This document shows, in pieces, positions 40,898 to 46,554 of a stretch of DNA of 46,554 nt. Both the position numbers and the translations under genes were made by a program. The notes beneath the pieces are model-generated. The model saw only the letters and a list, made by a program, of their open reading frames with translations. It was not told where the DNA came from and did not search any database. Numbering within the stretch: position 1 is the first letter of the stretch; each line of letters begins with the position of its first letter. Source of the stretch: Bacillota bacterium (GTDB lineage Bacteria > Bacillota > Sulfobacillia > Thermaerobacterales > RSA17); the NCBI GenBank assembly GCA_017577485.1, contig PKRI01000011.1, positions 1 through 46,554 of the forward strand. Direction: 5' to 3'.

Positions 40898-42532
40898 GTG
40901 CAGGCTCAGGGTGACCCGTTTTTCAAGGTCCTTACGGGTTACCGCTATCTCTCCTGGCTGATCACGTCAGGGCTCTACCTGATGACCTTCGCCACCGGTG
41001 GCCGGCCCAGTGGCTTTCAGCTGGGCGTGACAGCCAGCCTGCTGCTGGCGGCTGTGGTGACGCACGGCCTGCACCGGGCCTACTGGGGCCAGCCCCAGGC
41101 GCTGGTGCCCATCCTGTTGTTCGAGAGCGCGGCCACCCTGGCGCTGCTCTGGCCCACCGGCGGCCTCGACAGCGTCTTCATCTGGTATGCCATAAACCCC
41201 ATCCTGGCGGCGGCTTCGAGCCTGTCGCTGCGCTGGTCGCTGGGGCTGGCCGCCGGCATCCTGGCGGCCGCCTCGGCAATGGTGGCCGTGCCGCTGGGTA
41301 CCGTAACGGGATGGGACGTACGGGCCCCGGTCTTCCCGGACCTGGCGCAGGCCTTTCCGTGGGGTGACAGCCGCCTCTACACCGCCCTGATCTTCGTGCT
41401 GGTGACGGTGGGGGTCCAGGTCCTCGCCGCTCTGAGTCGCACCGTCTACCGCCAGAACCTGGAGCTCGGCCGCAAGAGCCTGCAACTGCAGCGGGCCCTG
41501 CACGTGCGGGAAGCCCTTTACGAGTTGATCGAGCGGTTGTCCGAAGTGGTGGACGAGCCCCAGGTGGCAGCGGCGGTCACCTCAGCCTGCCGTCGGCTGG
41601 TGGGGGCCGAGCGGCTGGAGGTCTGCATGGGGGGCCAGGCGCTGGAGGGCCAGGCTTCGGCCGGCGGTCCGGCGCCGTCGATCCGCGTTGACCTGGCGGC
41701 ACCGGGGCGGGTCTACGGGTGCATTGACGCTTACTACGGGCCCTGCGCCGACCCGTTCCAACTGGCGCAGGACCGGGCGGCGCTGGAGCGAGTGGCGGAA
41801 CTGGCCGCGGCTGCCCTGGAACGGCTGCGCCTGGCCGAGTTGAACCGGCAGTTGAGCGTGGCCGCCGAGAAACAGCGCATCGCCGACGAGCTTCACGACT
41901 CCGTGGCCCAGCAACTGTTCAACATCAGCACCTCCTGCTACGCGCTGCAGCACGGGTGGAGGGACCTGCCGGCAGACGAGGTCTCCCGGCGCCTGGCCGC
42001 GGTGGGCAGGGCGGCCAGCGTGGCGGCCCGCTCCCTGCGGCAGTCCATCTACGGCCTGGTGCCCCAGCAGGAGGCGGTCCCGGCGTTCTCGGAATCCGTC
42101 CGGCGGTATGCCGCGGACATCGCCCAGGTCCACGGCGTCAAGGTGACCTGTCGTGTGCCCGGCGAGGTGGACGCCGCGAAAGCCCACGTGTCCCGCGCCC
42201 TCTGGCGGGTGCTGCAGGAGGCGGTGGGCAACGCCCTGGTCCACAGCGGCTGCTCCGCCATCCAGATCCGGCTGTCGGCCCACCGCGGCGGGTGGACGCT
42301 GCTGGTGGCCGACGACGGACGGGGCCTGCCGCAGGGTGAGCAGCCGGTGGCGGCAGGCCGAGGCCTGGCCAGCATGGCAGCGGTTGCCCGGAAGGCCGGC
42401 GGCCGGCTGCGCCTGTGGAGCCGCCCGGGCCGGGGAACCGTGGTGGCCTGCCGGATCGCGGCCGCGGACAGGGCCCGAACCGCCGGGAAGCGGGCAGGGA
42501 TCGTGAACGGCGTGGAGGCGGCAGCCTGGTGA
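40898..42532 (+). CDS. Sensor histidine kinase, NarL/LiaS (HisKA_3) type
   Basis: 544 aa. Five or six N-terminal helices (LSWLITSGLYLMTFATGG, VTASLLLAAVVTHGLHR, WSLGLAAGILAAASAMVAV, YTALIFVLVTVGVQVLAAL), then a GAF-like region, then HisKA_3 with KQRIADELHDSVAQQLFNIS (phospho-His 333) and a HATPase with LQEAVGNALVHSGC and VADDGRGLP. Membrane sensor; the ligand is unknown. GTG 40898 is chosen for GAGGGGTGA ahead; GTG 40844 is possible. Overlaps the regulator start by 4 nt. Confidence 0.92.
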   Translation: MQAQGDPFFKVLTGYRYLSWLITSGLYLMTFATGGRPSGFQLGVTASLLLAAVVTHGLHRAYWGQPQALVPILLFESAATLALLWPTGGLDSVFIWYAINPILAAASSLSLRWSLGLAAGILAAASAMVAVPLGTVTGWDVRAPVFPDLAQAFPWGDSRLYTALIFVLVTVGVQVLAALSRTVYRQNLELGRKSLQLQRALHVREALYELIERLSEVVDEPQVAAAVTSACRRLVGAERLEVCMGGQALEGQASAGGPAPSIRVDLAAPGRVYGCIDAYYGPCADPFQLAQDRAALERVAELAAAALERLRLAELNRQLSVAAEKQRIADELHDSVAQQLFNISTSCYALQHGWRDLPADEVSRRLAAVGRAASVAARSLRQSIYGLVPQQEAVPAFSESVRRYAADIAQVHGVKVTCRVPGEVDAAKAHVSRALWRVLQEAVGNALVHSGCSAIQIRLSAHRGGWTLLVADDGRGLPQGEQPVAAGRGLASMAAVARKAGGRLRLWSRPGRGTVVACRIAAADRARTAGKRAGIVNGVEAAAW

Positions 42533-43203
42533 GCGAGCAGCGGATCCGCGTGATCGTCATCGACGATCATCCCCTGGTCCATCAGGGCGTGGCCGCAGTG
42601 GCCGCCCTGCACGAAGACCTGGAGTTCGCCGGCGCGGCGGCGACGACCGACGAAGGCCTGCGCCTGCTGGCGCAGCAGCCCGACGTGGCCGTGGTCGACC
42701 TGCGGCTGTCGGGATCCTCGGGCCTGAACCTGATCGAGGAAGGCCGGCGCACGGCGCCGGGCTGCCGCTTTGTGCTGTTGAGTTCAATGCTGAACCCGGC
42801 CGCGGTCCGGCGCGCCATGGAACTGGGCGTCACCGCGGTGCTCTCCAAGGAGGCCCCGCCTGAGGACATGGTGACGGCGATCCGGCGCGCGGCCCAGGGC
42901 AGGCCCTACGTGGACCCCTCGGTGATGGACGTGGTGCTGGCCCCGGTGGGCGGCCGCGGCGGCCTGGAGCAGTTGACGGACCGGCAGCTGGACGTGCTGG
43001 CAGCCCTGGCCCGGGGCATGGGTACGCAGCAGATTGCCGACCACCTGTCTGTCGCGGAGTCCACGGTGAAGAAGCACATCAGCGAGATCCTGGCGAAACT
43101 GGGCCTGGCCGACCGCACCCAGGCGGCGCTGTACGCCGTGGCCCAGGGGCTGGTGGATGTGTCGGAACTTCAACATGCCCTCGGCTCCGGAGCGGGGGAG
43201 TGA
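42529..43203 (+). CDS. NarL/LuxR-family response regulator
   Basis: 224 aa. Receiver domain with D12, D13 and phosphoacceptor D57 (VVDLRLSGSSG) and Lys in VLSKEAPP. C-terminal LuxR HTH: LTDRQLDVLAALARGMGTQQ, IADHLSVAESTVKKHISEIL. GTG 42529 overlaps the kinase stop (GTGA), so it is a cognate pair. Its stop overlaps the region before the secreted acidic protein, so the system and the secretion cassette may be one operon and the regulator may control it. Confidence 0.93.
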   Translation: MSEQRIRVIVIDDHPLVHQGVAAVAALHEDLEFAGAAATTDEGLRLLAQQPDVAVVDLRLSGSSGLNLIEEGRRTAPGCRFVLLSSMLNPAAVRRAMELGVTAVLSKEAPPEDMVTAIRRAAQGRPYVDPSVMDVVLAPVGGRGGLEQLTDRQLDVLAALARGMGTQQIADHLSVAESTVKKHISEILAKLGLADRTQAALYAVAQGLVDVSELQHALGSGAGE

Positions 43204-43214
43204 AGGGGATGGTC

Positions 43215-44225
43215 ATGCGAATTCGCGGCAGGTGGCGCCGCGGACCGTGGCCGGCCGTTCTGGCGGTCGCCGCAACCGCGCTGGTCCTAGGGGTGCAGGC
43301 TTATTCCAGGGCCGATGTGAGCCTGTCGTCCCACGTGACCGTGGTGGCCGGAGAGGAGGCCGCGACGCACTCGCTGCTGACGGTCGGCACCTTCGCGCCC
43401 GACGTGCCCTCCGAGCCGCTGCCGCTTACGACGGGGACCGAGGGCGAGGACGGCGGCGAAGATCTGCCCCTGACGGCCTTCGCGGCGCTTGAACCGCTGC
43501 CCATCGGGCCGCTGGCTTGCGGCACCGTCACCAACAACACCGGCCACCGGATCGAGGAGTTGGCCGTTTACGGCGACGACGACGCCTGGGGTCGGGTCAG
43601 TGTGGCGGACGAATGGTTGGAACCCGGCGCGAGCACCGACCTGCTGTGCGATATCGACGGCCTGGCGCCGGGCTCGTACCGCTGGCAGGGTGAGGTCTTC
43701 GCGGCCTGGGCCGAGGGTTCGGCGCGCGTCCGGTTCGAAGTGGTCTTCGAGGTGCCGGAGGCTCTGCCGGTGGGCGGGGAGGAGCCGCCGGCGGGCGAGG
43801 GTGCGGTGGAGCCGGGTGACGAGCCGGTCGAGGAGCCCGGTGTCCCCGGCGAGCCGGCCGACCCCACGGAATCCGAGAAAACGGACGAGCCTGGCGGCTC
43901 GACCGGGCTCACCGAGCCCGGTGAATCCCCGGCCGAGGAGTCCAGGGGCGAGGACCAGCAGCGGCAGGAATCGCCGCACGAACCCGGCGGCGGGCCGGGC
44001 GGCGGCACGGGCGAGACGGCCGGACCGGGTGACGGCACGGGCGGCACGGGTGAGCCCGGCGATGGTACGGAAGGTCTGGGCGAGGATCCCGAGCAGGATC
44101 CGGGTGAGAGCCCCGTTCGAGGTTCGGGTGAGGATCCGGTGGAGCCCGGTGAGGGCGGCGCCGGAACCGGCGGTCCTGACACCGGCAGGGATCCGGAACA
44201 GCCGGGGGGCGGGGACGCTCCTTGA
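43215..44225 (+). CDS. Secreted protein with acidic Gly/Pro/Glu-rich tail
   Basis: 336 aa. Signal peptide (RGPWPAVLAVAATALVLGVQ) followed by YSRADVSLSSHVTVVAGEE, which resembles the start of camelysin/TasA-like or SipW-processed proteins. A beta-rich domain of about 130 residues follows (ACGTVTNNTGHRIEELAVYG, ADEWLEPGASTDLLCDIDG), then about 150 residues of Gly, Pro, Glu and Asp repeats with no anchor. Extracellular. ATG 43215 with AAGGGG ahead; GTG 43200 overlaps the regulator stop. A DUF5305 gene follows directly, and a SipW-type peptidase is nearby on the other strand. Confidence 0.65.
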   Translation: MRIRGRWRRGPWPAVLAVAATALVLGVQAYSRADVSLSSHVTVVAGEEAATHSLLTVGTFAPDVPSEPLPLTTGTEGEDGGEDLPLTAFAALEPLPIGPLACGTVTNNTGHRIEELAVYGDDDAWGRVSVADEWLEPGASTDLLCDIDGLAPGSYRWQGEVFAAWAEGSARVRFEVVFEVPEALPVGGEEPPAGEGAVEPGDEPVEEPGVPGEPADPTESEKTDEPGGSTGLTEPGESPAEESRGEDQQRQESPHEPGGGPGGGTGETAGPGDGTGGTGEPGDGTEGLGEDPEQDPGESPVRGSGEDPVEPGEGGAGTGGPDTGRDPEQPGGGDAP

Positions 44226-45301
44226 AGACCCGACTCCTGAGCGGGTTCCTGCTGGCGTCGCTGCTGCTGCTGGCGGGTGCGCTGCTCACCATGACGGCCT
44301 TCCGGACGCCGGTGGAATCTTTGCGGACGGTGACCGACCTGTCCGCCGACGTGGAAACCACCTTTACCCACCGCGTCCTGCCGCTGCCGTCGGCGCTCTA
44401 CCCGGAGCCAGCGCCGCTGGAGAACCAGCCTTTCTTCTACATGCGGCTGCTGGATCAACTCAGCCTGCAGGTCGATACGGCGGTAACCCTGCGCCCGGCC
44501 GCCCACGTCGAGGGGACCGCCGAGATCCTCGTACGGGTGGTGGCGCCGGAACGGTGGGAGCGCAGCTTCGTCCTGCAGCCGGCTCGGCCGTTCCGCAGCG
44601 CCGGGCCTGTCGAGCGCGTGGCCGTGTTCCAGGACACCTTCCCCATCGACCTCAGCCAGTACCAGGACTTCATTGCCATGGTCGAGGAGGAAACCCGGGT
44701 GATGCCCCGGGGCGACTACCAGGTCGTGGTGGTCCCTGTGGTGGAGTTCCGCGCCTGGCGGGACGGGTCCGGCGCCTCGTCGCTCCAGCCGGAGGTCCAG
44801 GAACGCTTCGAGTTTCCCTTTGCTTTCACCCTGGCCGGCAACACCCTGATGCCCCAGCAGCAGTTGAGCCAGGGCCGCAGCGCCGCGGCGAGCCGCACCG
44901 TGACTGAGCCCGGCGTCGTGCGGCTGGCCGGCCTCAGCCTGGGCGTCAGGGCCGCGCGGCTGGTGGGGCTCGTGACCACGGGCGCGGCGGCCGTGCTGGT
45001 CCTGGTGCTGGGGGGCCAGGCCCGGCGCACCGCCCGCAGCCAACCCGAAGCCCAGCGCATCCGCCGCCGCTACCGGGCGCGGCTGCTGTCGGTGCGGCCC
45101 GACGCAGGCCCCGTGATCACGGGCAGCGTGGTGCCCCTGGCCGCCTTTCAGGATCTGCTGCGGGTGGCCGACCAGCTGGAGCAGCCGGTTTTGATGGTGC
45201 CCGGCGAAGACGTGTACCGTTTCGCTGTGGTGGGCGAGCGGGTGACCTATGTCTACGAGGCGGCCGCCGGCCCCCAGGAGGTGGGCGAGGCTGCCGACTG
45301 A
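44222..45301 (+). CDS. DUF5305-family membrane protein
   Basis: 359 aa. N-terminal helix (LLSGFLLASLLLLAGALLTM), an extracytoplasmic beta-rich region (PLENQPFFYMRLLDQLSLQV, FVLQPARPFRSAGPVERVAV, VMPRGDYQVVVVPVVEF), a second helix (AARLVGLVTTGAAAVLVLVL) and a cytoplasmic tail. This layout is that of DUF5305 proteins, often beside SipW-like signal peptidases. TTG 44222 overlaps the upstream stop (TTGA), giving coupling. Function unknown; likely an accessory to export or assembly of the secreted partner. Confidence 0.72.
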   Translation: MKTRLLSGFLLASLLLLAGALLTMTAFRTPVESLRTVTDLSADVETTFTHRVLPLPSALYPEPAPLENQPFFYMRLLDQLSLQVDTAVTLRPAAHVEGTAEILVRVVAPERWERSFVLQPARPFRSAGPVERVAVFQDTFPIDLSQYQDFIAMVEEETRVMPRGDYQVVVVPVVEFRAWRDGSGASSLQPEVQERFEFPFAFTLAGNTLMPQQQLSQGRSAAASRTVTEPGVVRLAGLSLGVRAARLVGLVTTGAAAVLVLVLGGQARRTARSQPEAQRIRRRYRARLLSVRPDAGPVITGSVVPLAAFQDLLRVADQLEQPVLMVPGEDVYRFAVVGERVTYVYEAAAGPQEVGEAAD

Positions 45302-45360
45302 GGGAACTGCGCCGGTCCGCTGCTGCTGCTGAGCCCGTTGCCGCCCCCAGCGGCCGGCGG

Positions 45361-46467
45361 CTAGCGGCCCAGGCGCAGGGGCCGCAGGCTGCGGGCCAGG
45401 CCGTGCACCAGTTCGAACCGCAGGCTGGGGTCCACCAGAGGGATCAGGAACACCGGCAGGGCGGGGATCAACGACACCACCCCCAGGGCCAGCCAGTAGC
45501 TGCGCTGGGCCAGCGCGGCGATGACGCCAGCCGGGAGAATCGGGTAGAACAGGCCCACCCAGATGTGGGCCGCATGCTGCCCCTCGCTCTCGGCCGTAAT
45601 GTGCATGGTCACGTCCAGTTCCTGGCCCGGATTGATGGTGCCGCGCTGGGGTTCCACCCGCACCTGGGGGTCGCTGCTGTGGACGGCCAGGACCAGCGGC
45701 AGGCCGCCCTGCTTGTTCTCGACGGTGGTGAGACGCCGCTCGACCCGGTCCCCGACCATCAGCTGGCCGATGCTGCTTCCCATGATGGCGGCGCGGCCCT
45801 CCGACGACACCGCATAGGTGAAGGCGTACTGCTGGCTCAGGACCAGGCAGGCCGCCCCCACCAGCACCGTCAGGCTCACCCCACCCATGACGTAGACCAT
45901 GGCGTCGGCCATGCCCCGCCGCCGGCGGCGCGAGCGCCGGCGCCCCGGGGAATGGGCGGCGAAGGCCAGCACCAGGATCAGCAGGGCCGCACCGGGCAGG
46001 GCGTAGGGCCGGTCCACCAGCGTCTCCGCCCACAGCGGCAGGTAGCCCAGCAGGGGGATGCGCAGGGGCTTACCCCCCACGGTGACCGCCCTGGCGGCGA
46101 TGTTTTCGGGCAGGATCGGGGGGTTGGCGCCGCCGGCCTGGTCGGGAGCCTCGTTGTTGTCGCCCTGGGTGATGAAGCCGTTCTCCGGATCGCCGTCCAC
46201 CGCCCGGTGGATCACCCAGCCGGCACTGCGCAGGGAACCCGCTTCGACCCGGAACACCAGGATATCGCCCACCCGGGGCTCGGTCCATTGGATGGGCCAC
46301 AGCACCACCATGTCGCCCCGCACCAGGGTGGGGGCCATGCTCTGGGACCTGACGGCGGTCAACAGCAGCGGCTTGCCCATGAGCGACCCGGCCACGCCGG
46401 CCACCAGCAGAAAGACGAGGGCGGCGTACGTCACGGTGGAGTTCAGCCACTGGAGAGCGCGCTTCAT
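45361..46467 (-). CDS. Signal peptidase I, SipW (ER/archaeal) type, with extra C-terminal domain
   Basis: 368 aa, about twice the length of a minimal SipW. Catalytic region: SQSMAPTLVRGDMVVLW (Ser nucleophile), GDILVFRVEA, VIHRAVDGDPENGFITQGDN with His replacing the Lys of bacterial Lep, and the DNN/D acid. After a helix and an RRRSRRRRRG stretch comes an extracytoplasmic domain (QLMVGDRVERRLTTVENKQG, INPGQELDVTMHITAESEG) and further helices. It cleaves Sec substrates, probably including the secreted protein at 43215. ATG 46467; convergent with the DUF5305 gene. The C-terminal domain resembles the beta-rich part of the DUF5305 protein in style only. Confidence 0.85.
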   Translation of the reverse strand: MKRALQWLNSTVTYAALVFLLVAGVAGSLMGKPLLLTAVRSQSMAPTLVRGDMVVLWPIQWTEPRVGDILVFRVEAGSLRSAGWVIHRAVDGDPENGFITQGDNNEAPDQAGGANPPILPENIAARAVTVGGKPLRIPLLGYLPLWAETLVDRPYALPGAALLILVLAFAAHSPGRRRSRRRRRGMADAMVYVMGGVSLTVLVGAACLVLSQQYAFTYAVSSEGRAAIMGSSIGQLMVGDRVERRLTTVENKQGGLPLVLAVHSSDPQVRVEPQRGTINPGQELDVTMHITAESEGQHAAHIWVGLFYPILPAGVIAALAQRSYWLALGVVSLIPALPVFLIPLVDPSLRFELVHGLARSLRPLRLGR

Positions 46468-46554
46468 AGCGGCATCATAGCACGCACCGGTACCCGTTCC
46501 GTCCATGCCGCCCTGATCAGTACCTGGGCCCGGTCTGGGGTGAGTCCCAGGTGC

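Noticed and set aside
43568..46033. 821-codon minus-strand frame opposite the secretion cassette
   Set aside because: Mostly Pro/Ser/Gly repeats mirroring the acidic tail of the secreted protein; no RBS or domain.

Overview
The window is very GC-rich (roughly 70 % by eye). Most genes have strong GGAGG-type ribosome binding sites, GTG and TTG starts are common, and same-strand neighbours often overlap at stop/start codons. Together with a ba3-type oxygen reductase, a SipW-like signal peptidase and an AapJQMP-type amino-acid importer, this suggests an aerobic, probably thermophilic, high-GC Firmicute of the Thermaerobacter/Limnochordia kind. That placement is inference. No tRNA, rRNA, CRISPR array or transposase was seen.

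Layout. 0.1-9.1 kb: a flavin reductase, UspA, a fumarylacetoacetate-hydrolase-family enzyme coupled to an M24 peptidase, an EamA exporter, an acetoacetate unit (acetoacetyl-CoA synthetase plus an internally deleted AtoE transporter), a small membrane protein and an XRE regulator with a palindromic operator candidate. 9.2-11.7 kb: a compact ba3-type cytochrome oxidase operon (subunits IIa, II, I). 11.8-17.6 kb: a poorly described cluster. Two tandem ArsA/Get3-like ATPases, one with an Asn in place of the catalytic switch-I Asp, sit with two unknown proteins and a small protein that has a His-rich paralogue in a divergent two-gene unit. A broken thymidine kinase and a VOC remnant lie in or beside it. 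17.7-24.3 kb: CstA and a four-gene polar amino-acid ABC importer. 24.5-30.7 kb: a nuclease-fold/winged-helix protein, a solo ABC ATPase, tandem Bcp peroxiredoxins, an MFS exporter with a DUF3054 partner, and an LMW tyrosine phosphatase. 30.7-38.3 kb: two-subunit aconitase X with a clear terminator, a NAGPA-like protein, and glycolate oxidase GlcD-F-E. 38.4-46.5 kb: CsaA, a PQQ-dehydrogenase-like propeller, a two-component system, and a secretion cassette (acidic secreted protein, DUF5305 protein, SipW-type signal peptidase).

The most novel signal is a family of four intergenic elements of 200-201 bp (13313-13512, 25233-25432, 29903-30103, 32704-32904). Each has dyad symmetry and is built from four copies of one module: a hexamer (about NGWTAA), 15 nt, then a 10-mer (about TMYNNTGCAC). 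Two modules face two others. Modules on the same arm are always 20 nt apart, so successive boxes fall about every 25.5 bp. The filler differs from copy to copy while the boxes and their spacing persist. Copy A abuts the truncated 5' end of tdk, and copy B supplies the C-terminal codons and stop of a neighbouring ORF. This looks like a multi-site protein-binding or mobile DNA element that I cannot match to a named family.
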